Assembly: GCF_051014685.1 (NCBI RefSeq)
Contig: NW_027478909.1
Coordinates: forward strand, 62,001-126,000
DNA from: Ptiloglossa arizonensis
Taxonomy: Eukaryota; Arthropoda; Insecta; Hymenoptera; Colletidae
DNA: 64,000 nt
Reading direction: 5' to 3'
Each line of letters starts with the position of its first letter. The first letter of the stretch is position 1. Shown here in pieces: positions 55,156 to 63,930 of the stretch. Made by a program: the position numbers and the translations under genes. The notes beneath the pieces are model-generated. The model was not told the DNA's origin. It searched no databases and saw only the letters and a program-made list of their open reading frames with translations.

Positions 55156-55688
55156 TCGAGTATCAGCCTTGCGAAAATTTTGATGGTTTCTCAACCATTC
55201 CTTAACTTCAAACTCCCATATCTCGCGAACGTGTTGACGAACTCGAAAAATTCCTGTTGCATGTGAAAGTAGAAGCTCGCCCGATTACAACGGTATGTGT
55301 ATTTTTCACCTAGGCCTTTGTAGTTATTGGTTTCGAGTATCAGGCTTGCGAAAATTTTGATCGTTTCTCAACCATTCCTTAACTTCAAACTCCCACATCT
55401 CGCGAACGGATTGACGAACTCGAGAAATTCCTGTTGCATGTGAAAGTAGAAACTCGCCCGATTACAACGGTATGAGTACTTTTCCCCTAGGCCATTCCAG
55501 TTATTGGTTTCGAGTATCAGACCTGCGAAAATTTTGATGGTTTCTCAACCATTCCTTAACATCAAACTCCCATATCTCGCGAACGGATTGACGTACTCGA
55601 GAAATTCCTGTTGCATCTGAAAGTAGAAACTCGCCCGATTACAATTGTGTGTGTACTTTTCCCCTAGGCCATTCCAGTTATTGGTTTC

Positions 55689-55920
55689 ATTAACGTCTTC
55701 ACGCTCTCACACGCCTTACAAAAATTTTGTTTTCTACTTGTTCTCACATCTTAAATAATTATTCTAAGTTCGCAGCCAATTAGCTCGGCGTTACTCGTGG
55801 TAAGTGATACTTCGTCGCGAGTAATACCGATTACCAGGTCTCACCACGTGGAGGTTGCTGCGAGCGGAGACCCGGAGAGAGATAGATGGAATGAAAGTTT
55901 CATCGATCTCCCTCGACACG
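55689..55920. other. Satellite edge and unrecognised flank
   Basis: The last monomer is normal up to GTTATTGGTTTC, then changes abruptly to ATTAACGTCTTCACG. The following 230 bp show no similarity I can see to the monomer or to the rest of the window. They contain a short inverted pair, GGTCTC (55,837-55,842) and GAGACC (55,867-55,872), and another formed by TTACTCG and CGAGTAA about 20 bp apart near 55,790-55,823. No gene is apparent. A 63-codon open frame here runs into the adjoining repeat and has no recognisable features. Confidence 0.7.
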
Positions 55921-55989
55921 CGATACAATCGAAGATACTAAACCAAAGAGATGGAAAGTATCAATTTTCCTTCGATCTCCTTGTTTAGT

Positions 55990-56391
55990 TCTGCCAAGCA
56001 ATTACATTATGGAAAAATTAGGCAAAATTGGGAAAGACGCGACACGAACCGTGCAGTTGGTCCTACTAGGTCTATCCCATTTCCCCTTCGTGGTTCCGAT
56101 TCCAGAGAAAACGAACGACGCCTACCACTCCCCTAGAGGAGTGCCCCGTTTCTCCATCTTTACGACGAGAGGGTCTTATTTTGGAGACTTTCGCAGGGAC
56201 CGGCAAAAATGCCTGCTCCTGTGGTCGCAACATGCCCCCTCTGGAAGCGGACACACCGGAAGAGACGGCGATAGGCCGTTCGGACTACTTATACGGCCGG
56301 CCACTTGCTTGTACAAGAAGCAGTGGTGACCGGACCGAGGAACGAGGAAGCGAGCAAAATTACGCTAAAGATTGGATAATTGCTTGGCAGA
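55990..56391 (+). mobile_element. Hairpin-rich short TIR element, copy 1 (402 bp)
   Basis: It is bounded by perfect 15-bp inverted repeats, TCTGCCAAGCAATTA (55,990-56,004) and TAATTGCTTGGCAGA (56,377-56,391). It is about 44 bp shorter than the other copies because it lacks the CCACGC-AAA-GCGTGG hairpin. An internal stem at about 56,129-56,146, CACTCC and GGAGTG around CCTAGA, differs in sequence from the corresponding stem of copy 2. The size and TIRs fit a MITE-like element or a structured repeat. No target-site duplication is visible. The 106-codon frame inside is not conserved. Confidence 0.75.
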
Positions 56392-56466
56392 TCACAGCCT
56401 TAAAATTAACTTATTCTAACTGCAGAGATCAACGGAATCAATGTTCCTTTGATCTCCTCGTTTAAT
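56392..56466. other. Linker between short element copies 1 and 2
   Basis: About 75 bp ending in GATCTCCTCGTTTAATTC. It resembles the 75 bp before copy 1 and the 70 bp that follow copy 3 at the window end, all of which carry TCAAT, TTCC and GATCTCC in order. Element plus linker therefore form a tandem repeat of about 477 bp. Confidence 0.65.
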
Positions 56467-56912
56467 TCTGCCGAGCAATTACATTATGGAAAAATTAGGC
56501 GAAATTGGGAAATACGCGACACGAACCGTGGAGTTGCTCCTACTAGGTCGGTCCCGTTTCCCCTCAGTGGGCCCGATTAAAGAGGAAATGCACGACGCCG
56601 TCCACTCATATAGAGTGCCCCGTTTCTCCCAACTCCGCGTCAGGAACCACGCAAAGCGTGGACCTGACTCACGGAAGATGACAAAGAGAGGGTCTTGTGG
56701 CACAAGGACTTCCGCAGGGACCGGTGCGAACACCTGCCCCTGTGTTCGCAGCATATTCTCTCTCAAAGCGGACGCACCAGAAGAGACAGCGATCGAGCGT
56801 TCGGTCCACCTCCACGGCCGGTCACTTGTTTATGCAACAAGCAGAGGTGGCCGGACTGAGATACGAGCAAGCGAGCAAAAAGAAGTTAAAGATTGGATAA
56901 TTGCTCGGCAGA
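56467..56912 (+). mobile_element. Hairpin-rich short TIR element, copy 2 (446 bp)
   Basis: The perfect 15-bp ends are TCTGCCGAGCAATTA (56,467-56,481) and TAATTGCTCGGCAGA (56,898-56,912). Internal stems are CACTC-ATATA-GAGTG (56,603-56,617), TCAGG-AA-CCACGC-AAA-GCGTGG-A-CCTGA (56,640-56,667), and TGCGAACAC (56,725-56,733) with GTGTTCGCA (56,742-56,750). A further stem near 56,816-56,858 combines CCGGTCA/TGGCCGG outside with CTTGTT/AACAAG inside. A 149-codon frame starting at 56,486 overlaps most of it. I do not call this a gene, because comparison with copy 3 shows about nine amino-acid-changing against two silent differences, then a frameshift. Confidence 0.78.
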
Positions 56913-56999
56913 TCACAGATACTCGTACATGGTAACCTTAAAACTAACTTAGTCTATACTTAGAATTAACAGTCCCGCGGAGGATGCAATACATCAGTC

Positions 57000-57023
57000 C
57001 TCTTCGTTCTTCGTTCTTCGTTT
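57000..57023 (-). repeat. Short heptamer tract in the left arm (about 3 units)
   Basis: CTTCGTTCTTCGTTCTTCG follows AGTCCT and is the mirror partner of the long heptamer array in the right arm, which is also bounded by AGTGTCCTCTTCG on the reverse strand. Only about three 7-bp units are present here. This is the clearest length difference between the two arms. Confidence 0.85.
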
Positions 57024-57460
57024 TCCGATACATCTAAGAGAATGTATCTAAGAGAAACCTAAGAGAAACCTAAAGTCATGGCATAATAGAAAATAGAAAT
57101 GAATTTGGTTAGTGGAAAAAAATAAACACGTCAAAACAAGTAGAAATTAAAATCAGAGTAAAAATGAAATGAATTAGACAAAGAAACAGTTAGAAAAAAA
57201 AAAGAAAGGATTGAGAGAGTGGTTGCCAGTACTGACCACCGCTTACCGGCGGCCAGTACCGGTTACCATGGTGAGAGATCCCCCTTCCATACACCTAAAA
57301 CGAAGAGATGCGTCCACCTCGGAGGCTTCGGGAACAATGAAATTTTAAACAACCGGGGGCTCCTTATATACCCTCCCCAAGGTGACTTACCGTTTCTTCC
57401 ATTGTCTTTGTTCGATCTAATCGAAATCTTCGAAGGCGAACGGTTTCGGTGAATGTTTGT
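57024..57460 (+). repeat. Left arm AT-rich strip and GC-rich block
   Basis: An AT-rich strip with repeated AAGAGAAACCTAA (to about 57,190) is followed by a GC-richer block with CCAGTACTGACCACCGC, CAGTACCGGTTACC, AACAACCGGGGGCTCC and GATCTAATCGAAATC. Both recur as reverse complement at about 62,360-62,820 with base changes. For example, CACCATGG-like TACCATGGTGAGAG on the left corresponds to a CAAGGTGGGGG version on the right. The 77-codon frame here has no counterpart in the right arm, so I leave it out as coding. Confidence 0.75.
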
Positions 57461-58670
57461 TCATTTCCGCGATTGTTACTAACATTTATGCACGTTTCCA
57501 ATATTGATCGAACAATGTGCATCTTATTTATGTATTGCAATTAATTAAGAAACTTATAGAAATTGATTTTGATCGAGACTCGATGTTAAAACGTGTTTCG
57601 TAAAGTTTTAAAGCATGGAAAGTAACAATTGTTCATTAAATACATTAATTTAACATTTGTTTAATTCTTATAATTTACACAATACGCGTAGAAGTGGTAT
57701 TTTTTACATAAAAGTGCCGAAATTCAATTAATCGCTTTTTTAGTTAGAAAAATCACCGCGATGAAGACTTGTGAATCGATAATCGATACCTGTAGCCTTG
57801 AAAATGTCAGTTGGATCTCAGCGAAAAATTCCTTCGCGAACAAAGAATATTTCAACGAAATGATATTTTAAGCCATTATTTATACTAGGAAATAGTTAAT
57901 AATTGTTCAAACTACGGTCCTACGACGGTTATTAATAATTATGATAAATAAACATCAAGATATTGCAAAATCTGCGAAGGAGAACGGTTTCTGTGAATGT
58001 ATCTTCCTATATGCGATTGTTATTAACTTTTTCGCGTGCTCCCAATATTAATCGAACAATGTACATCTTATCTATGCATTACAAATGATTAAGTAACTTA
58101 TAGAAATTGATTTTGATCGAGATTCGAAGTGAAAACGTGTTTCGTAAAGATTTAATGCATAGAAAGTAGTAATTGTCTATTTGGTACATTAATTTAACAT
58201 TTATTTAATTCTTATAATTTACACAATACGTGCAGAAGTTGCATTTTTTACTTAAAAGTGGCACAATTCAATTAATCGCTTTTCTAAATAGAAAAATTAT
58301 CGTGATGAACACTTGTGAATCGATCATCGATACCTGTAACATTGAGAATATCAGTTGGATCTCAACGAAAAATTCCTTCGTGAACAAAGAATATTTTAAC
58401 GAAATGATATTTTAAGCCATTATTTATACTAGGACATTGTTAATAATTGTTTAAACTATGGTCCAGCGACGGTTGTTAATGATTATGATAAATAAACATC
58501 AAGATATTGCAAAATCTATGAAGAAGAACGGTTTTGGTAAATGTTTTTTCATTTCCGTGATTGTTATTAACATTTACGCACGTTCCGAATATTAACATTA
58601 CAATGTGCATCTTGTTTGTGCATTATAAGTCATTAATTACTTTACAAATATTAATTTCGATCGAAAATCG
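57430..58670 (+). repeat. Interior units 1-3, forward, period 544 bp
   Basis: The landmark CGATTGTTA(C/T)TAAC occurs at 57,470, 58,014 and (as TGATTG) 58,558, exactly 544 bp apart both times. Each unit runs through CAATGTGCATCTTATTTATG, GTGTTTCGTAAAG, a dyad AATCGATAATCGAT (about 57,774; variant near 58,318), CCATTATTTATACTAGGA and GATAAATAAACATCAAGATATTG. The base composition is strongly AT-rich. All reading frames are short and differ between units, so I see no coding function. Confidence 0.82.
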
Positions 58671-58679
58671 AGAAACATA

Positions 58680-59866
58680 TGAATACCACGTTTTACTTCA
58701 ATTCTCGATGAAATTTAATTTCTATAGGCAAATCAATAATTTACAATGCATAACTAAGATGCATTCTCTCACATAAATGTTCGAAACATGCATAAATGTT
58801 AATAACAATCGCCTGGATGAACAACAATTCACTGAAACCGTTCCCCTTCGCAGATTTCGCAATATCTTGATGTTCATTCATCAGAATTATTAACAACCGT
58901 CGTAGCACCATGGTATAAAAAATTATTAACAATGTCCTGGTATAAATAATGGATTAAAACATTATTTTTCATAGAAGTATTTTTCATTCGCGAAATCGTG
59001 GCACTTCCTCGCATATCATATACTCCTGACAACAAGAGTCCCAACATTGAACATTTTCTACAATTTATGTCTGAATTTCATCCTTTGGTATGAGGAGAAC
59101 ACTGTCGCCAAGGAAGTATGCATTTCGATTTCTCAAGTACTAATCAAATGTTACATCGATATATCTAATAGACAATTATTACTTTCAATATTTTAAAACT
59201 TTAAGAAACACCTCTTTACTTCGGAGCTCGATCAAAATTAATTTCTATAAGTTTCTTAATCATTTGTGATGCATAAATAATATGCACATTGTTCAATTAA
59301 TATTGGGAGCACATATAAATGTTACTAACAATCGCGGAAATGGACAAACATTCACCGAAACCGTTCGCCTTCGCAAATTTAGCAATATCTTGACGTTTAT
59401 TTATCATAATTATTAACAAGCGTCGTGGGACCGTAGATTAAACAATTATTAACATTGTTTTAGCATAAATAATGGCTTGAAAGTCATCACTTTCTGGAAA
59501 TATTTGTTAGATTGAACAAAGACAATCGAAGTAACCGTGCGATAAAATAAATGAATATTTCTCTACATATCGAAATTATAGTCTGTATATATGCAAATAT
59601 GTATTCTGAACGCTCAGTGACACACATATGTCACACGGCAATGAAGTGGGTTGCCATCTACTAGAGAATAGGTAACCTACACTTAAGGTGTGAAAACACA
59701 TGGCGGAGAAACGCTCAAGTTTGTTGAGGAATTGTTCTTATTTCCACCAACAGATAGCGCCACGAACATAAATTTACCGACATTAAAGATATGTAATCCC
59801 ATTTGTATAATATTCCCTACCGTGCGATAAAATAAATAAATATTTCTCTACATATCGAAATTATTG
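58680..59866 (-). repeat. Inner inverted-repeat arm, left
   Basis: Two interior units lie here in reverse orientation (CAATCG at 58,806 and 59,329, 523 bp apart), followed by a distinct element of about 280 bp. The reverse complement of this arm is collinear with 60,421-61,580: 59,329 pairs with 60,932 and 58,806 with about 61,457, both giving a centre near 60,131. The stretch 59,000-59,140 has no partner in the right arm and looks like a replacement. I recognise nothing in that stretch. Confidence 0.8.
59536..59866 (+). repeat. Element flanked by about 48-bp direct repeats
   Basis: ACCGTGCGATAAAATAAATG at 59,536 and its near copy at about 59,819 start two direct repeats of roughly 48 bp, each continuing through ATTTCTCTACATATCG. 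Between them are a GTGACA/TGTCAC dyad, TTGCCATCTACTAGAG, a near-palindrome ACACTTAAGGTGT and CAACAGATAGCGCCA. An inverted copy lies at about 60,421-60,735. The identity is unknown. It could be a small non-autonomous element that inserted before the inner inversion formed. Confidence 0.65.
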
Positions 59867-60420
59867 TTTGTGATGCATGCAAATATGATCTGAAATTCCA
59901 AACATTTGCAACGTGGTAATTATATGGGTTGCCGTCTCTTGGAGAACATATTTGTTAACTTTCGCGATTGTTACTAACATTTATGCATGTTCTCAATATT
60001 AATCGAACAATATGTATCTTATTTATGCATGGTAAATGATTTTACTTATAGAAATTGATTTTGATCGAGATTCAAAGTAAAAACTTGTTTCGTAAAGTTT
60101 GAAAGCAAGGAAAGTAATAATTGTCTATTTACTGCAATAGTTTAGCATTTATTTGATTCCCATAATTTACACAATACGCGTAGAATTTGTATTTCTTACT
60201 CAAACGTGCTGAATTTCGACTAATCGCTTTTCTATGTAGAAAAATCATCGTAATAAACACTTGTGAGTCGATAATCGATATGTGTAGCCATGATTTCGAG
60301 GTATCAAAAATTTTTTTAAATGTATAAAGGAAGGCTAGAATGCAGAGAAATTTCATTACGCTGATTTCGTTTAACTTTACATTTATTCGAAAGATGATAC
60401 ATACGAAACTTTGTACAAAA
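59867..60420 (+). repeat. Spacer of the inner palindrome with one partial forward unit
   Basis: A partial interior unit in forward orientation (CGATTGTTACTAAC at 59,965) runs to about 60,300, including GTCGATAATCGATATG. From there to 60,420 I see AT-rich sequence with no clear relative in the window. The 75-codon frame on the reverse strand falls in the repeated unit and is not kept in the other unit copies. Confidence 0.65.
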
Positions 60421-61580
60421 ATATTTATTTATTTTATTGCACGGTAGGGAATACCATACAAATGGAAATACTTATCTGTAATGTCGGTAAATTATGCATG
60501 TGGCGCTATCTATTGGTGGAAATAACAACAATTCCTCAACAAACTTGAGCGTTTCTCCGCCAGGTGTTTTCACACCTTAAGTGTAGTTTACCTATTCTCT
60601 AGTAGATGGCAACCCACTTCATTGCCGTGTGACATATGTGTGTCACTGAGCGTTCGGAATATACATGCATATATACAAACTATTTTTTCGATATGTAGAG
60701 AGATATTCATTTATTTTATCGCACGGTTACTTCGATTGTCTTTGTTCGATCTAACAAATATTTCCAGAAAGTAATGACTTTTAAGCCATTATTTATACTA
60801 GAACATTGTTAATAATTGTCTAAAGTATGGTCCTATGACGGTTGTTAATAAATATGATAAATAAACATCGAGATATTGCAAAATCTGCGAAGACGAACGG
60901 TTTCGGTGAATGTTTGTTCATTTCCGCGATTGTTACTAACATTTATGCATGTTCTCAATATTAATTGAACAATGTGCATCTTATTTATGCATTAAAAATG
61001 ATTAAGTAACTTACAGAAATTGTTTTTGATCGAGATTTATAGTAAAACGTGTTTCGGAAAGTTTTAAAGCATGGAAAGTAACAATTGTTTATTAGATACA
61101 TTAATTTAACATTTGTTTAATTTTTATAATTTACACAATACGTATAGAAGTTTCATTTTTTACTCCAAAGCGGCGAAATTCAATTAATCGCTTTTCTGAA
61201 TAGAACAATCTTCGCGATGATCGATACGTGTAGCCTTGAGAATGTCGGTTGCACCTCAATGAAAAATTCCTTCCTGAACAAAGAATATTTCAACGAAATG
61301 ATATTTTAAACCATTATTTATACTAGGAAATTGTTAATAATTGTTTAATCTACAATCCTACGACGATTGTTAATAAATATGATAAATGAACGTCAGGATA
61401 TTGCGAAATCTGCGAAGGCGAACGGTTTCGGTGAATGTTTGTTCATTTCCGCGATTGTTACTAACATTTATACATGTTCCGAACATTTATCTTACAATAT
61501 GCATCTTATTTATGCATTAAATATGATTGATTCGCCTACAGCAATTAATTTTGACCGAGATTCGAGGTATAAACGTTGTT
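60421..61580 (+). repeat. Inner inverted-repeat arm, right
   Basis: It opens with the inverted form of the 59.5-kb element (TTATTGCACGGTAGGG; ends near ATCGCACGGTTACTTCG at about 60,720-60,736). It continues into forward interior units with landmarks at 60,927 and 61,452. The shared markers TTCGATTGTCTTTGTTCGATC and CCAGAAAGTAATGACTTTTA mirror the left arm at about 59,480-59,530. Differences such as CGCTATCTATTGG against CAGATAGCGCC positions show that the arms have diverged. Confidence 0.8.
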
Positions 61581-62270
61581 TATTAGATACATTAATTTAA
61601 CATTTGTATCTTATAATTTTCGGATTATGCGTGGAAGCTGTATTCTTGATGTAAAAGCGTCGAAATTCAATTAATCGCTTTTCTAGATAGAAAAACCATC
61701 GTGATAGACGTTTGTGAATCGATAAACATTTCCAGCCTTGACAATGTCGGTTTGATCTCAATAAGAACAATTCCATCGCGAACAAAGAACATTTCAACGA
61801 AATGATATTTTAAGCCATTATTTATACTAGGACATTGTTAATAATTGTTTAATCTACGGTCCTACGACCGTTGTTAATAATTATGATAAACAAACATCAA
61901 GATATTGCGAAATCTGGGAAGGCGAATTGCTTTAGCGAATGTTTATGTCTCTAGGCGATTGTTAGAAACATTTTTCCACGTTCCGAACTTTTATGTTACA
62001 GTATGTGAATTAAATTTTATCGGAAAATTTAACGAAGAGTTTGGTATACATATATTTCTCCATTTTTTATGAAAATTAACATTTGTAAACTAATTAATGG
62101 TTTGCACTGTAAAAGTTGGGAATATGAATGTTACAAAATGCATTTTCTTTTGCATTGTAAATGAATAATTTGCTTATAAAGATTAATTTAGGTTGCAAAT
62201 CGAGAAATATATGAATATCAATATTTTGCTTTCATTTTCAAAATCAATTAATTTCTGAAAACTAACTAAT
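61581..62270 (+). repeat. Further forward unit and unassigned AT-rich stretch
   Basis: A forward interior unit continues here, with its landmark at 61,956 (504 bp after the previous one) and CCATTATTTATACTAGGA at about 61,816. From about 62,000 to 62,160 the sequence is AT-rich and unlike the other units. From about 62,180 it resembles 58,640-58,730, sharing AAATCGAGAAA(C/T)ATATGAAT. No gene is visible. Confidence 0.65.
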
Positions 62271-62822
62271 GATTTATGATACCTAAATAAGATGCATATT
62301 GTTCGATCAATATTGGGAACATGCATAAATGTTAATAACAATCGCGGAAATGAACAAACATTCACCGAAACCGTTCGCCTTCGAAAATTTCGATTAGATC
62401 GAACAAAGACAATGGAAGAACCGGTAAGTGACCTTACGGAGGGTTTATAAGGAGCCCCCGGTTGTTTAAAATTTCATTCTTCCTGGAGCCTCGGAGGTGG
62501 ATGGATCTCTTCGTTTTAGGTTTATGGAAGGGGGACCCCCACCTTGGTAACCGGTACTGGCCGCCGGTAGGCGGTGGTCAGTACTGGCGACCATTCTCTC
62601 AATCCTTTCTTTGGTTTTTAATTGTTTCTTTCTGTAATTTATTTTATTTGTTCTCTGATTTTACTTTGTACTTGTTTTTCCATGTTTATTTTTTTGTCAT
62701 TCTTGCCTTTATTTCCTTTGTTACTGAATGACTGTATTTAATCACTAACCAACTTCATTTCTATTTTCTATCATTTTTTTATCATGCCTTGACTTTAGGT
62801 TTCTCTTAGGTAGGCACACCGG

Positions 62823-63399
62823 AGAACGAAGAACGAAGAACGAAGAACGAAGAACGAAGAACGAAGAACGAAGAACGAAGAACGAAGAACGAAGAACGAA
62901 GAACGAAGAACGAAGAACGAAGAACGAAGAACGAAGAACGAAGAACGAAGAACGAAGAACGAAGAACGAAGAACGAAGAACGAAGAACGAAGAACGAAGA
63001 ACGAAGAACGAAGAACGAAGAACGAAGAACGAAGAACGAAGAACGAAGAACGAAGAACGAAGAACGAAGAACGAAGAACGAAGAACGAAGAACGAAGAAC
63101 GAAGAACGAAGAACGAAGAACGAAGAACGAAGAACGAAGAACGAAGAACGAAGAACGAAGAACGAAGAACGAAGAACGAAGAACGAAGAACGAAGAACGA
63201 AGAACGAAGAACGAAGAACGAAGAACGAAGAACGAAGAACGAAGAACGAAGAACGAAGAACGAAGAACGAAGAACGAAGAACGAAGAACGAAGAACGAAG
63301 AACGAAGAACGAAGAACGAAGAACGAAGAACGAAGAACGAAGAACGAAGAACGAAGAACGAAGAACGAAGAACGAAGAACAAAGAACGAAGAACGAAGA
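62823..63399 (+). repeat. GAAGAAC heptamer microsatellite, about 82 units
   Basis: 577 bp of an essentially perfect 7-bp repeat (GAAGAAC on this strand). One base change is visible near its right end, GAACAAAG at about 63,378-63,385. Two long frames on the reverse strand encode only a seven-residue repeat, because three heptamers make seven codons and no stop arises. I treat them as an artefact of periodicity. The purine-only bias of the strand (A and G with one C per unit) is notable for replication slippage. Confidence 0.98.
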
Positions 63400-63485
63400 G
63401 GACACTATCGTCGCAACCGCCGTGGGATCTTTAGTTAAGCTTGGAATAAGTTAATTTTAAGGCCACCGTGTACAAATATCTGTTA

Positions 63486-63930
63486 TCTGTCAAGCAATTA
63501 TCCAATTTTTAGCTTATCTTTGCTCGCTTCCTCGTTCTTCAGCCCGGTCATCACTGCTTGTTGCATAAGCAAGTGACCGGCCGTGTAGGTGGTCCGAACG
63601 GTCGATCGCCGTCTCTTCTGGTGCGTCCGCTTCCAGAGAGAACATGCTGCGACCACAGAGGCAGGTGTTCGCATCGGTCCCTGTGGAAGCCCTGTGCCAT
63701 AAGGCCCTCTCTTCGTCATCCTCCGTGAGTCAGGTCCACGCTTTGCGTGGGTCCTGATGCGGAGTTGGGAGAAACGGGGCACTCTATATGAGTGGACGGC
63801 GTCGTGCATTTCCTCTTTAATCGGGCCCACTGAGGGGAAACGGGACCGACCTAGTAGGACCAACTGCACGGTTCGTGTCGCGTCTTTTCCAATTTTGCCT
63901 AATTTTTCCATAATGTAATTGCGTGGCAGA
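63486..63930 (-). mobile_element. Hairpin-rich short TIR element, copy 3 (445 bp, inverted)
   Basis: The ends are TCTGTCAAGCAATTA (63,486-63,500) and TAATTGCGTGGCAGA (63,916-63,930), inverted repeats with two mismatches. On the reverse strand it keeps the CCACGC-AAA-GCGTGG hairpin (63,730-63,757), and a CCGGTCA/TGACCGG outer stem that is fully paired here. The TGCGA-A-CAC/GTG-G-TCGCA stem has one mismatch relative to copy 2. Its 152-codon frame shares its first part with copy 2 but shifts frame after a 1-bp loss, so I do not call it coding. Confidence 0.77.

Larger units (their letters stand above)
1..55688. repeat. 177-bp tandem satellite array, about 314 monomers
   Basis: A continuous head-to-tail satellite. 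The landmark TTGATGG recurs at 4, 181, 358, 535 and 712, exactly 177 bp apart, and last at 55,534. That gives 314 steps with a mean of 176.85 bp. Counted from that landmark, a typical monomer has a dyad ATGGTT-loop-AACCAT at 4-19, TCGCGA at 44-49, CTCGAG at 63-68 and CCTAGG at 130-135. I saw no inverted monomer and no foreign insertion. Monomers differ mainly at positions about 90-175. Class A has ATGGTGTGTGTAC with GGCCATTCCAG. Class B has AAAGGTATGTG with GGCCTTTGTAG. Class C has CCCCAAGGC with TTTCTAGCATCAGAATTG. Class D has AAAGATATGTGTG with TTCGTGTATCAG. A centromeric or pericentromeric role is inferred from monomer length, array size and HOR structure only. No gene lies in this stretch. 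Confidence 0.98.
55921..57560 (+). repeat. Outer inverted-repeat arm, left
   Basis: This arm holds two tandem copies of the hairpin-rich short element, a short heptamer remnant, an AT-rich strip and a GC-rich block. It then enters the first interior unit. Its partner is the reverse complement of 62,270-64,000. A matching landmark is CGATTG at 57,470 with CAATCG ending at 62,344. At the outer edge, GATACAATCGAAGATACT pairs with the last bases of the window, so the homology may extend outside on the right. Confidence 0.85.

Noticed and set aside
1..55688. Regular repeats considered as a CRISPR array
   Set aside because: The whole 177-bp period is conserved, with no unique spacers and no cas genes, and the size and composition are those of a eukaryotic satellite.
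1..55688. CENP-B-box-like motif in the monomer
   Set aside because: I looked for the TTCG-core box pattern. The nearby CGAACGGATTGACG and TTTCGAGTATC do not fit it convincingly, so I do not claim one.
56486..56935. 149-codon frame in the short TIR element, with a related 152-codon frame at 63,498-63,956
   Set aside because: The shared part differs by about nine amino-acid-changing and two silent changes, and a 1-bp deletion then shifts the frame. Copy 1 has a different frame altogether. This is the pattern of a non-coding repeat.
57200..62340. Short AT-rich open frames in the foldback interior (60-77 codons)
   Set aside because: They lie in repeated units but are not kept between the units, show no recognisable motifs and are the length expected by chance.
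62795..63405. Two reverse-strand open frames of 195 and 199 codons encoding a seven-residue repeat
   Set aside because: They are read-throughs of the GAAGAAC microsatellite. The 21-bp super-period contains no stop, so overlapping frames are open together, and there is no unique protein sequence.
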